DNA of 64,000 nt from CAZOEL01 sp964578835 (lineage in GTDB: Bacteria; Desulfobacterota; Syntrophobacteria; Syntrophobacterales; Syntrophobacteraceae), in assembly GCA_964578835.1 (NCBI GenBank), contig CAZOEL010000024.1, positions 12,481 to 76,480 on the forward strand, read 5' to 3'. The notes beneath the pieces are model-generated. The model ran no database searches. It was not told the origin of the DNA and saw only the letters and a program-made list of their open reading frames with translations. Made by a program: the position numbers and the translations under genes. Of the stretch, positions 49,016 to 57,485 are shown piece by piece. Positions within the stretch are counted from its first letter, which is position 1. The number at the start of each line of letters is the position of its first letter.

Positions 49016-50959
49016 TCAAGCTTCATACGCCCCAGCGGTAATAATCCGCCGGATTTCGCTCTCGAGGGCGCTTACCTGATAAGGTTTTTCCAGCACGCCG
49101 CTGAACCCGCACTCGGAGTAATGCGCCATAACGGGATCATTTGAATAACCACTCGATACGATTGCTTTGACGGTGGGATCCAATTTCCGAAGATCCATTA
49201 TTATTTCTCTTCCGCCCATCCCTCCTCGCACGGTCAAGTCAAGAATCACGACATCGAAGGGATCTCCAGCTTCCAGAGAATTCCTATACAATTCATACGC
49301 CTCTTCGCCGCGCCTCGCCAATGCCACCGCATAACCCAGATGCTCGAGCATTTTTGAGACAACGCCACGCACCATGTCTTCATCATCCATCACCAGGATC
49401 TTATATCTTCTATCGTCCAGCCCCTTTTGGCAAAGCTCTTTCGTGGCGGCATCCTCTTTTGCTTCGTACGCCGGGAGTAGTATCTGGAAAGTGGCGCCTT
49501 CTCCCACCTTCGATTCTGCGGAAAGGAATCCTTGATGCTGATCAATGATGGAGTAGGCAGCGGCTAGTCCAAGACCTTCTCCGGTGTCGATAGGCGAAGA
49601 ATAGGGCTCGAATATTCGCTGGAGCTGCTCCCGGGGGATGAAGCAGCCATTATCCCGTATGGAGATTCTCACATATCTCCCCCTCTTCAGGGGTTGGGGA
49701 AGCTCCACCCCTTCAGGAACGTTTGACGCCGAAACATGGATGACTCCGTTTTCGGGGGTTGAGCGCCAGGCATTTGTCAGGAGGTTGTTCAGAGCCTGTC
49801 TGACCTGTTTCGCATCAACCTCGGCAGTCCACAAATCATCGGCTATGTTCACATGACATTCAATCTGCGAATGCTTGAAGGCGGCAAGACATATCTCGTT
49901 TAACAACCCTGGGAGGGATGCCGGTCTTCTGATCGGCTTTCCGCCCCTGGAGAAGGGGAGCAACTGCTGAGCAAGATCCCTGGCCTTCCAGGATGCTCGC
50001 TCCACTTCTTCAAGGTCCTCAAAGATGCTGTCGGCAGGGTTGGCGCGCATTTTGGCCAGCGAGACGTTTCCGAGAATGGCGGCAAGGATGTTGTTGAAAT
50101 CATGCGCGATGCCTCCCGCAAGATTTCCAATGGCCTCCATTTTTTCCGCCTGGAGGAGCCTCGCTTCCATGCGCTTCTTCTCCGTGACGTCCTCTAAAAT
50201 GACAAGGAAGCCCGAGTCTTCTTCCTTGATGGGGAGAAACTTGAGCATTATCAGCTTGTCGCCCATCACAAACGGCGGATCGACGAGATCCTCCGTAGTA
50301 GAAAAGCCTTGGGCTTTCAGCAGTTCACCTATTCGTTCCTGCTCGGCTCCTTCGAACAATTCCTCGAAAGAAGACGCCAAGAGCCTTTCCTCCGGGATGG
50401 CGACCAGATTGAGAGCCATCGGGTTGGCGTAGACGATTCTTGCCTCACGGGTAAGCTCCATTACGCCTTCTGTCATACTCTCCAAGATGACCTCGAAATG
50501 GCGCTTTACGGTCAGGAGCTCTCTGGTGATTTCGCGAGGCCGCATCGCGTCGGCGCCAATAGTCTCTCCACGCGCAGATCCGCGCTCCTTCGAGCCCAAT
50601 TCCTTCAGAATAGCCAAGACATGGCGCCCCATTTGATCGAAAGGCGCCTTGGCTATGCAGGCGTCCGCGCCGAACCCCAGAAACTCCACATCCTCATCCG
50701 CCGCAATGGCTGAAAGAATGACCAGATACGCGTCCGCAAGCTCAGGCTTCTTCCGTATGATGCGGCAAAGCCTTTCTCCATTGATGTTGGGCATGATAAG
50801 ATCTATGAAAATGACTTCCGGAGTGTAACTCGACAATATGTCCAAAGCTGAAAGCCCATCCTTCGCCGTCAGGACTTCGTATCCTTCTTTTGAGAGCAAA
50901 CCGCTCATGAATTTCAGCATGAGAGGATGGTTATCAACCACCAGTATCTTACCAGCCAT
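49016..50959 (-). CDS. Hybrid sensor kinase (REC-PAS-HisKA-HATPase-REC)
   Basis: About 647 residues from ATG 50959, no membrane helices. An N-terminal receiver (LVVDNHPLMLKFM, VIFIDLIMP) is followed by a PAS domain (about 165-265), a dimerisation domain with the phospho-His in GGIAHDFNNILAA (about 300), and an ATPase (SIRDNGCFI, then DTGEGLGLAAAYSII). The C-terminal receiver has MDDEDMVRG and VVILDLTVRGG. The ATPase G1 box DNGCFI replaces the usual glycine with Cys-Phe, an oddity. It shares its overall plan with the kinase at 4978-7440. An HPt gene lies about 110 bp upstream on the same strand, suggesting a relay. Confidence 0.92.
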   Translation of the reverse strand: MAGKILVVDNHPLMLKFMSGLLSKEGYEVLTAKDGLSALDILSSYTPEVIFIDLIMPNINGERLCRIIRKKPELADAYLVILSAIAADEDVEFLGFGADACIAKAPFDQMGRHVLAILKELGSKERGSARGETIGADAMRPREITRELLTVKRHFEVILESMTEGVMELTREARIVYANPMALNLVAIPEERLLASSFEELFEGAEQERIGELLKAQGFSTTEDLVDPPFVMGDKLIMLKFLPIKEEDSGFLVILEDVTEKKRMEARLLQAEKMEAIGNLAGGIAHDFNNILAAILGNVSLAKMRANPADSIFEDLEEVERASWKARDLAQQLLPFSRGGKPIRRPASLPGLLNEICLAAFKHSQIECHVNIADDLWTAEVDAKQVRQALNNLLTNAWRSTPENGVIHVSASNVPEGVELPQPLKRGRYVRISIRDNGCFIPREQLQRIFEPYSSPIDTGEGLGLAAAYSIIDQHQGFLSAESKVGEGATFQILLPAYEAKEDAATKELCQKGLDDRRYKILVMDDEDMVRGVVSKMLEHLGYAVALARRGEEAYELYRNSLEAGDPFDVVILDLTVRGGMGGREIIMDLRKLDPTVKAIVSSGYSNDPVMAHYSECGFSGVLEKPYQVSALESEIRRIITAGAYEA

Positions 50960-51066
50960 GACATGAACCTTTCCCTTTGGACTCACCCGATCAATACACA
51001 GAAAAGCAGCATAAAGAGCACACGAAGACCATTACCCCCGCACACAGGCGCTAAAACGCCTAATCC

Positions 51067-51381
51067 TCACCTGAGCGTACGGGCGACATCTTGCAGCATG
51101 CTCCGAAGCAGCGCCACTGCTTCAAAACCGCCCTGGAGCGCGCCGCTCCTGGCCTCCGACTCCATCTCTTGAGCTTTCCGCGTAATCTCGTCGAGCCCGA
51201 AATTGAGAGCCGCTCCCTTCAGTGAATGGGCGTAGCGAGCAACATCAGGAATGTTGTTTTCTCCAAGCGCCGCTTCCACCATATCCAGATCCGATTTGCC
51301 GCTCTCAATAAATATATCCATCATTTCAAGAACTTCGTCTTCTTTAAGCCCGAGATCCTGCATTATCCTTTTGACGTTCAT
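51067..51381 (-). CDS. Histidine phosphotransfer (HPt) protein
   Basis: 104 residues forming a helical bundle; YAHSLKGAALNFGLDEI contains the phospho-accepting His in HSLKGAA. GGGGAGG precedes the ATG. HPt proteins pass phosphate between hybrid kinases and response regulators. Together with the hybrid kinase 108 bp downstream on the same strand it likely makes a phosphorelay. There is no output regulator nearby. Confidence 0.9.
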   Translation of the reverse strand: MNVKRIMQDLGLKEDEVLEMMDIFIESGKSDLDMVEAALGENNIPDVARYAHSLKGAALNFGLDEITRKAQEMESEARSGALQGGFEAVALLRSMLQDVARTLR

Positions 51382-51852
51382 ACCGCCTCCCCCCGCAAAC
51401 AGTCTTTCCCATACAATTCATAAAAGAATTATTACTGGCCTTTCCATCCTCGCCTAAAAAGAAATCTCTAAGACTGATTGCTTCCGGAGCAAGGCGCTCC
51501 CAGCGATGAACTTTTCCTTTTCATGGGAACCTACGCATAATTCAAGAATAATTTCGGCATTATTCCACAAGAGCTTTAGCAATTATGCATTTACCCCAAA
51601 CTCATCGTCTTTTCCGCTCACGCATCTATTGCGCCAAGCCCGACCAGATGCATTTATTTGAGAGCCACACCTTCCGGAGCGTCCAGCAACACTGCATATA
51701 ACCGCCAACGCCGCCAGCGTCTCTGTTTTCTTGAAAGCCGCAAAGCTTTCCGAGCACAAAAGGAAGTCTCCAGATCAGCGGGATGAATAGATTGACAAGG
51801 CTTGTCGGCTATGGTAACCAGAAACCCTGCTGTTAGCATGAGATGCTGACAA
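51382..51852. other. Intergenic stretch without a supported gene
   Basis: The short frames here have no ribosome site or recognisable family. The sequence carries no obvious repeat. It probably contains the promoters of the HPt gene (leftward) and of tRNA-Arg (rightward). Confidence 0.5.
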
Positions 51853-51925
51853 GGGCGACTAGCTCAGTGGATAGAGCGTTGGTCTCCGGAACCAAAGGCC
51901 CCCAGTTCGATCCTGGGGTCGCCCG
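51853..51925 (+). tRNA. tRNA-Arg(CCG)
   Basis: Acceptor GGGCGAC pairs with GTCGCCC. The D-arm has AGCTCAGTGGATAGAGC, and the anticodon stem TTGGT/ACCAA encloses loop CTCCGGA (anticodon CCG). The T-arm is CCCAGTTCGATCCTGGG. CCA is not encoded. The accessory region starts just downstream, which is common at tRNA genes. Confidence 0.93.
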
Positions 51926-52110
51926 CTCAGAATTACTTGTAAAATCGATACAATAACAAAATGCCTGATAATGTATCTTGGGATAATTGCTAACTTTTTT
52001 GCTAACAGAGCTTCCAGATTCACACCCCAGAACTAATTTTATCAGTTTCGATATTTCTTTTCTATTTCGCCATCCTGCGACCTTCTTAATTTTGGAAAAC
52101 ACGTTTTGCT

Positions 52111-52247
52111 GGGGAGCATTACCTGTTTGTTAATGGAAAGACCGGCAGATTGTGGCCAGCATTCACCAGGCCATACTGAAGCACCGTTTCAGGGTGGTCG
52201 CCGGTTTGCCTCCTGATCATGTCATTAACAAACAGGTAATGCTCCCC
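52111..52247. repeat. 137-bp element with perfect 25-bp inverted ends
   Basis: Positions 52111-52135 (starting GGGGAGCATTACCTGTTTGT) and 52223-52247 are perfect reverse complements. An inner shorter pair (ACCGGCAG.../...GCCGGT) lies within. No target duplication is clear (flanks TGCT and TTGA). It may be a MITE or a strong cruciform upstream of the PIN gene. The rest of 51926-52381 has no gene. Confidence 0.65.
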
Positions 52248-52381
52248 TTGAATGATCTGGGCGAAAGCTGATGAGGAATTGAAAGGGGCGCCAGACAAGC
52301 TGTTGGCCCCTGCGAGCTTGGCTGGCGGTGAATCACAAACCGATCTGCTTGCTTTCATGATTCATTGATGCAAAGGACCAT

Positions 52382-52816
52382 ATGAGAATATATCTTGATA
52401 ATTGCTGTTATAATCGTCCCTTCGACGATCAAAAGCAGCTGCGCATTCGGCTTGAAGCGGAAGCCAAGCTGGGAGTCCAGGAGATGATCCTGGAGGGAAA
52501 GATTGAGCTCGCATGGTCTTACATCCTCGACTTTGAGAATGAGATGAACCCTTTTGAGCAGAGAAAGATGGTGGTCTACCAATGGAGGACACATGCAACG
52601 GCCGATACTGACGAGACACAGGGAATTCTGGAGAAGGCCGAAGCCTTGGTTCAGTTGGGGCTCAAAACCAAGGATGCCCTACATCTTGCATGCGCTGTTT
52701 CGCTGGGATGTGACTATTTTCTCACGACCGACGATCATCTGATCAAGAAGTCTGCCGGCATCGATGAAATTAGAGTTGCCGATCCCATCACCTTTATCAG
52801 AGAGGAGCTCGAATGA
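52382..52816 (+). CDS. PIN-domain toxin (VapC-like)
   Basis: 144 residues of the PIN nuclease fold: MRIYLDNCCYNRPFDD supplies the first acidic residue (D6), and KTKDALHLACAVSLGC with DYFLTTDDHLIKK supplies the later ones. PIN toxins cut RNA using Mg/Mn. AAAGGA lies 6 bp before the ATG. The 4-bp overlap (ATGA) with the next reading frame indicates a once-coupled partner, but toxin-first order is unusual for vapBC. Confidence 0.8.
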   Translation: MRIYLDNCCYNRPFDDQKQLRIRLEAEAKLGVQEMILEGKIELAWSYILDFENEMNPFEQRKMVVYQWRTHATADTDETQGILEKAEALVQLGLKTKDALHLACAVSLGCDYFLTTDDHLIKKSAGIDEIRVADPITFIREELE

Positions 52817-53016
52817 TTACGGATACCGAGATAAAGATAAAAGGGGTCCGAGTGATCCGATCCGGCCGTCAAACAGATGATACTGGACGCCCGGTTGGTG
52901 GAACGATAATGAGCGCCGCGATGCCGGATACAGCTGAAATCGCTCACCGGAAGCACAGCAACAGCAGCAACCGAGGGAGGACAGAAAGACGATGCAGGCA
53001 GCCTCATCCAAGATAG
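52813..53016 (+). CDS. Possible decayed antitoxin of the PIN toxin
   Basis: 67 codons starting ATG within the toxin stop (ATGA). The first residues, MITDTEIKIKGVRV, look like the start of a small protein. The rest is basic and low-complexity (HRKHSNSSNRGRTERR) and overlaps the next gene's start by 25 bp. It may be a truncated or frameshifted antitoxin rather than an intact gene. Low confidence. Confidence 0.3.
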   Translation: MITDTEIKIKGVRVIRSGRQTDDTGRPVGGTIMSAAMPDTAEIAHRKHSNSSNRGRTERRCRQPHPR

Positions 53017-54719
53017 CGCTGAAACCGTATTTGGAAGCCGTCAGAACACACTGCGAAGGGCTTTCCAGAGAGGAATTGGTAGAGACCATTCTCGATCTCG
53101 CTCAGGAAGCATCGGTCGGAGGGCGTGTCGCGTTCCTCGACAAGATAGGAGCCGGCGCATCCCGAGCCGCTTCCACCGCAAAAGCAACGGAAACGAATAT
53201 CGAAGAGATCATTTTCGAACGTATCGCGACCTTGAAGGAGGAAATCGAAGAAAGAATCTCCTCCATTGAAAACGGCGCTTACTGGGATGAGCTCGCTGAT
53301 CGGGAAGAGCAGGACTACGATGAGGAACCCGATCGAATAACGGAAGAACAGCTTGACGAACTGGAGCAATTGTTCCTTGAAACAGACGGTTTTTTTCTGT
53401 CGGGCCAATTGGAAGCGGCTCGCCGATTGTATCAGGGCCTTTTTGCTCTACACGATTCAGACGAAGAGATTTCCGGCAGCATTACCCGAAAATCCCTGGA
53501 TCTACGCGAGGCGCGAGCCAGATACTGCCGCTGCGTCTATGAGACAACGGAGCCGGCTCGTCGTGTGGAAGAGCTTCTCCAGTGCATGGACACTGATGCC
53601 CCGATGCATCGCTATTGTCTGGACCTGAATTCAGAGCCGCGCCCCTTGCTGCAGGACATAATTGACGCCAGACCGGGCGATCTTCCGGACTGGGAATCGT
53701 TCCTGCCCGTCTGGAAGGAAAGACTTGCCGCGCGCCGTACGACCAGAGCAGCGATTCTTCAGATGGAAGCAGTACAACGGATCGAGGGCGTTGACGGGCT
53801 TGCATGTCTTGCAAGGCAGTGGAAATCGGACCAGCCGTGCGGTTACCTCTTCTGGATACAATGCCTGGAGGAGAAGAGAGACTGGCAGGGGATGCTCGAA
53901 GCCGGTCTGGAAGCTCTGGAGGTATTGCCCAATAGCGGTTTCCGGGAACAGGCCGCCGGGCGTCTTGTCAAAGCAGCAGCTGAACTGGGTAATGCCAATC
54001 TCGTTCTTCGGGGAAAACGTGAGCAGTTCCTGTCTGCTCCCAATGAAGCAAACCTGATTGAGCTCCTTGAAGAAGCTGAGTGTCAGGACGTACGGCTTCA
54101 TGAGCTTGAAGCCATTCTGAGCTCCCGAGAGCAAATCGAGGGAGGCGAGCGCGGGCGGGGAGAACTGCGCCTCAAGATGCTTCTGATGGCCGGCGATCTT
54201 GACGAAGCTTTCAACCTGGGAAAGAACGAAGCAAGCCTCGGCTGGTCCTACGGAAAGGCCGGAGCCCTGTTTTCAGCCATCCTGTCGGTATTGAGCGAAA
54301 CCTCACAGAAAGCGGCCACAATCAACACGTTGCTGAAAGAGTATGCAGCGCGATCACACAGCTTTTACAGGAGTAACGAGGAGAAGGCAGAAAAAGTATA
54401 TGCCGAAATCATGAAGGGTCTCGCCCTTGTCAGCCCGACCCGGGAGGAAAGACAGAAATATGCGGCATGGGCGGATGGAATCGGCCGCAGCCGCATCGAG
54501 CAGATTGTGTCGAACAAACATAGAGGAGCTTACGATCGGGCCGCCTGCGTGCTTGGGGCCTTAGCGGAATATTATGTGCTTTCGAATCGAAAGGATAAGG
54601 CTCTATCGCTGTTAAACGAATTCCTGAAGGTCAAGTTTCCTCGTCACCACGCCTTCAGGTCAGAGGTAAAAGGAGTTATCGGCGGATCTCCATTGCTCAA
54701 GGAGCTAAGGGCTGTTTGA
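52992..54719 (+). CDS. Large helical protein of unknown function
   Basis: 575 residues, almost entirely helical, with no signal peptide. An N-terminal part (YLEAVRTHCEGLSREELVET) and a glutamate-rich segment at 60-130 (EEIEERISSIE, then EEQDYDEEPDRITEEQ) precede TPR/HEAT-like helices (for example LSGQLEAARRLYQGLFALHD and SNRKDKALSLLNEFLK). No catalytic motif is visible. GGGAGGACAG lies before the ATG. I do not recognise the family firmly; similar helical proteins accompany SWIM zinc-finger proteins in some genomes, but no such partner is adjacent here. Confidence 0.7.
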   Translation: MQAASSKIALKPYLEAVRTHCEGLSREELVETILDLAQEASVGGRVAFLDKIGAGASRAASTAKATETNIEEIIFERIATLKEEIEERISSIENGAYWDELADREEQDYDEEPDRITEEQLDELEQLFLETDGFFLSGQLEAARRLYQGLFALHDSDEEISGSITRKSLDLREARARYCRCVYETTEPARRVEELLQCMDTDAPMHRYCLDLNSEPRPLLQDIIDARPGDLPDWESFLPVWKERLAARRTTRAAILQMEAVQRIEGVDGLACLARQWKSDQPCGYLFWIQCLEEKRDWQGMLEAGLEALEVLPNSGFREQAAGRLVKAAAELGNANLVLRGKREQFLSAPNEANLIELLEEAECQDVRLHELEAILSSREQIEGGERGRGELRLKMLLMAGDLDEAFNLGKNEASLGWSYGKAGALFSAILSVLSETSQKAATINTLLKEYAARSHSFYRSNEEKAEKVYAEIMKGLALVSPTREERQKYAAWADGIGRSRIEQIVSNKHRGAYDRAACVLGALAEYYVLSNRKDKALSLLNEFLKVKFPRHHAFRSEVKGVIGGSPLLKELRAV

Positions 54720-54868
54720 CCGAAGACTGTGTATGGCAAGGGATCGTGTGGAGGCCGGGAACCTAGGCCATCACGTCAAGAATGCCGCCAGAGCCGGGGA
54801 CTTCAGATCATCAAGCCAATATTTGGGAATTCTATGATAGACAAGGCAGCATAGGTCGGGAAAACAAA

Positions 54869-54922
54869 AAAAGGGCTAGCCCGTCTCTGAGCCAACCCTT
54901 TGTTTTTCCTAAGTGCCGGAGG
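54869..54922. repeat. 54-bp direct repeat, left copy (tRNA-Leu 3' end and flank)
   Basis: Identical to 58285-58338: GGGCTAGCCCGTCTCTGAGC, AACCCTTTGTTTTTCCTAAG, then TGCCGGAGG. The last ten bases are the reverse complement of a tRNA-Leu 3' end, and the rest is the tRNA's downstream hairpin (GGGTTGGCTCAGAGACGGGCTAGCCC type). The two copies delimit 3.4 kb with the HigBA, XRE, BRO and ImmA genes. The left part of this gap (54720-54868) has nothing recognisable. Confidence 0.85.
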
Positions 54923-54990
54923 TCCGTACACATACATAGCTGACACGGTACATGGTGAGGCTACGCATATCAGGGACTTTCCTTTTTGAA

Positions 54991-55350
54991 TCAAACGCCG
55001 ACTTGAGCGGTAGAAGAAGGGGCATCGTGAGATGCACGCAAGGCAATCTCCTTGAGAACTTCCGGGCGTGACTGGGCGATCTTGATGAGCGTCTTGGCCG
55101 CTCCCGATGGCTCGCGCCGTCCCTGTTCCCATTGCTCCAGCGTGCGTTTGGACACTCCGAGGAGCTCTGCAAACTGTGCCTGCGAAAGCCCGGTTTTAAG
55201 CCGTGCACATGCTGCTTCCGTCTGTGAAGCCATCATGTATCGCTTGCCTCCACCGGCTTTGATCTCATCAACCGAGTCCAGCACTTCTTGCCAGACATCC
55301 CGCTTATCTTCGTGCTCGGCAAGGGCCTTGCCGCTTAGCTTACGACTCAT
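54991..55350 (-). CDS. higA: HigA/NadS-type antitoxin (XRE helix-turn-helix)
   Basis: 119 residues. An N-terminal part (MSRKLSGKALAEHEDKRDVW, EIKAGGGKRY) is followed by a Cro/CI helix-turn-helix, GLSQAQFAELLGVSKRTLEQWEQG (about residues 54-77; quoted in part FAELLGVSKRTLEQW). The start overlaps the original toxin end by 11 bp, giving coupling. It binds and neutralises the toxin and represses the pair's promoter. Confidence 0.88.
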   Translation of the reverse strand: MSRKLSGKALAEHEDKRDVWQEVLDSVDEIKAGGGKRYMMASQTEAACARLKTGLSQAQFAELLGVSKRTLEQWEQGRREPSGAAKTLIKIAQSRPEVLKEIALRASHDAPSSTAQVGV

Positions 55351-55657
55351 CGGAAAACCTCTCTTTCAGCGCTCTGACGATTTGCACTGGGATGTTGTCA
55401 TGCTTGGCTTTGGCATAAATGGTCAACATCTAAAACTCGTCAGGGCGGCGCCTCACATAGTAGATCACACGAACACCTCCGCGCTTTCCAGTCCCCGGTC
55501 GTTTCCACCTGAGCTTCCTCAAACCTCCGGCGCCCGGGATTACATCTCCGGCTTCAGGATGCTCCATGAGAAACCACTGCAAAGCGGCGTACTCGTCGTC
55601 ATCCAAGTAAATCGGAAGCTCACGCTCAAAAATACTGGATTCAATGAATGTGAACAT
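55340..55657 (-). pseudogene. higB: HigB-type toxin with in-frame amber stop
   Basis: From ATG 55657 the frame reads MFTFIESSIFERELP, GAGGLRKLRWKRPGTGKRGG and VRVIYYVRRRPDEF, a RelE/HigB toxin, then hits TAG at 55430-55432. Reading on in the same frame gives MLTIYAKAKHDNIPVQIVRA and LKERFSDES, the expected last 30 residues, to TAA at 55340-55342. That end overlaps the antitoxin ATG as in intact pairs. The amber codon therefore truncates the toxin (or is read through). Confidence 0.85.
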
Positions 55658-55663
55658 AGGAAG

Positions 55664-55692
55664 TATATACGCCTTAGGCGTATGGAAGTCAA
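55664..55692 (-). promoter_or_regulatory. Promoter and palindromic operator of the higBA pair
   Basis: Minus strand: -35 TTGACT (55692-55687), a 17-bp spacer, -10 TATATA (55669-55664). A perfect palindrome ATACGCC-TTA-GGCGTAT (55667-55683) fills the spacer, an ideal operator for the XRE antitoxin. The toxin ATG at 55657 is only 7 bp beyond the -10, so the transcript would be leaderless or nearly so. The stretch 55693-56042 has no gene. Confidence 0.7.
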
Positions 55693-56042
55693 TACAGGCT
55701 GCGACCGGAAAGCTGATCCGGCTTAAAAACGCCAGCACTCTAGATCTAGCTGATTTGCATTCCTAACTCACACAAGATTCCAGGTAAGTAGGAACTCAAT
55801 TTGAACCGATCTCGGGCTATTTTGTCGATATTCGGAAAATCGAGAGCAACCTCCCCTGTGGCCCTGAAGCCATTCGAAAAAGGCTGGATGAATTCTACTT
55901 TCCGCTACCCTCCAGAAGCACCATTGCCCGCATACTGGCAAGGCAGCGGTTAACCCATGGCAGGACCGGCTGCTACGATTGATCCGGGCTTCCTCTCGTA
56001 CAAGAGCGGTCTGGTTGCCAATAGCAACTACAGGTCACTTTG

Positions 56043-56285
56043 ATGGTTCATTTTGGAGCAAAAAAAGGAAGAGTTTTGAGACCTCATGTGCTTTGGGATT
56101 TTCGCAAGCGGCACAATCTGACAGTACCAGGGCTGGCTGAAATGCTTGGCGTCCACAAAAGCCAAATATCCCGTTGGGAAACCAGCCAGCGTCCCATCCC
56201 GCCATGGATGGAAAAATCCCTTGCATGCCTCGATAGACAAGGAACAAACAAGATAACTGCACCTCAGACAGCGGACTCCAAATGA
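56043..56285 (+). CDS. XRE-family helix-turn-helix regulator
   Basis: 80 residues with one Cro/CI domain: LWDFRKRHNLTVPGLAEMLG, then VHKSQISRWETSQRPIPPWM (helices 2-3). There is no sensor or dimerisation extension, so it is a compact repressor as found in phages and toxin-antitoxin systems. The ATG at 56043 has only a weak ribosome site. It lies near a BRO antirepressor and an ImmA-type protease, matching a lysogeny-control cassette. Confidence 0.72.
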   Translation: MVHFGAKKGRVLRPHVLWDFRKRHNLTVPGLAEMLGVHKSQISRWETSQRPIPPWMEKSLACLDRQGTNKITAPQTADSK

Positions 56286-56666
56286 GGCAACTCTGAATGC
56301 GGCAGAAAAGAACGGGGGTGATAAAACATCCGAGTATCAAAACGGGCTAGCCCTGTCGATGCCCCCCGCAACTACTGCCCTTCACTATTGGCGGATTTAC
56401 TGCATTTTCCGAGGGAGTGGGGAAACTCCAGTCGCCCTACGGGCTCCTTCCGTTTCCCCACTCCCTCGACACCGGTCTCGCCCCAAGACCCTTGGGAAAA
56501 ACTTGAGCAGGGTGGGGGAATTTTCAGCCATCGAGGCGGGGGAATTTTCGGTTGTCATTATGAACCAGCAGGCGCGACGGTTTCGGAAGCTGCTAAGTTG
56601 GCCTTCAACGGAGCCATTATTAGAGGCTTTGGAGGCATCAGGGTTGACGAGTTGTTGAGGTCAATC

Positions 56667-57374
56667 ATGTATGAAATCGCTTGGGATGGTATCAAGGTCA
56701 ATAATGAGCGTCTCGGAATATGGATCAGCAAACGAGAAGGTTACACCGTCCAGGGGTTACGCTTTCGCCGCTCTGGGAAGAAACATAAAATGGTGGTCTG
56801 GACAGTTGAAGACGCAAGCGAGGAAACGGCTATCACTCCTTTCATCTTCGAGGGCAAGGAGATCAGGGTTCAGCTCGATGAGCAGGGGGAGCCACGGTGG
56901 GTTGCAAAAGACGTGTGTGATGTGCTCGAGTTGAGCAACTCCAGAATGGCGGTTGATAGACTCGATGATGATGAAAAGGGTGTAAGTCAGGTTTACACCC
57001 ATGGAGGTATGCAGACTCTTCAGACGATCAATGAATCCGGCCTCTACACTCTTATCCTCAGATCGGATAAACCCCAAGCTAAGCCCTTCAGAAAATGGGT
57101 GACATCCGATGTCCTTCCCGCGATCCGCAAGACAGGCACTGACGCAGTAGCCGGTAAACAGTATCGACAACAACAAGCAATCGCACCTTCCATCACATCA
57201 CAAAAGACATTGCTTCCACTCCCCCTGCCGGAGCTCGTGAAGGTCTACAAGTCCTTCATCGCACTTGCCAGGGCCGCAGGACTCAGGGGAGACGCGGCCG
57301 CCATGAGCGCAAACGAGGCCACAAGGAAAGTGACGGGCGTTGATTGCCTGGAGCTCCTCGGGAGAAGCCTTTAA
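56667..57374 (+). CDS. BRO-N domain protein (phage antirepressor-like)
   Basis: 235 residues from ATG 56667 (TTGAGG ahead). After a 45-residue lead, the BRO-N domain reads FEGKEIRVQLDEQGEPRWVA, KDVCDVLELSNSRMAVDRLD, INESGLYTLILRSDKPQAKP and FRKWVTSDVLPAIRKTG. Such proteins bind DNA and act as antirepressors in phages. The C-terminal part (LVKVYKSFIALARAAGLRG) is helical and typical of the Prophage antirepressor group. The open frame extends to 56388, but that part is repetitive and unlike coding sequence. Confidence 0.83.
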   Translation: MYEIAWDGIKVNNERLGIWISKREGYTVQGLRFRRSGKKHKMVVWTVEDASEETAITPFIFEGKEIRVQLDEQGEPRWVAKDVCDVLELSNSRMAVDRLDDDEKGVSQVYTHGGMQTLQTINESGLYTLILRSDKPQAKPFRKWVTSDVLPAIRKTGTDAVAGKQYRQQQAIAPSITSQKTLLPLPLPELVKVYKSFIALARAAGLRGDAAAMSANEATRKVTGVDCLELLGRSL

Positions 57375-57485
57375 TCATCCATGACACTAAATCGTACGGG
57401 AAGGGTGCGACATCATGTGGAGAGACACTTATCTGAATGGAACTTACGATTCCAATCCCCCTGAGAACACCCGGGGAGGCGCATC

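Noticed and set aside
51833..52102. 89-codon minus-strand frame across tRNA-Arg
   Set aside because: It reads through the tRNA gene; its last part is the tRNA's complement.
56388..56666. N-terminal extension of the BRO protein
   Set aside because: Repetitive, proline/glycine-rich translation from non-coding-like DNA; ATG 56667 has a better ribosome site and the domain lies downstream.
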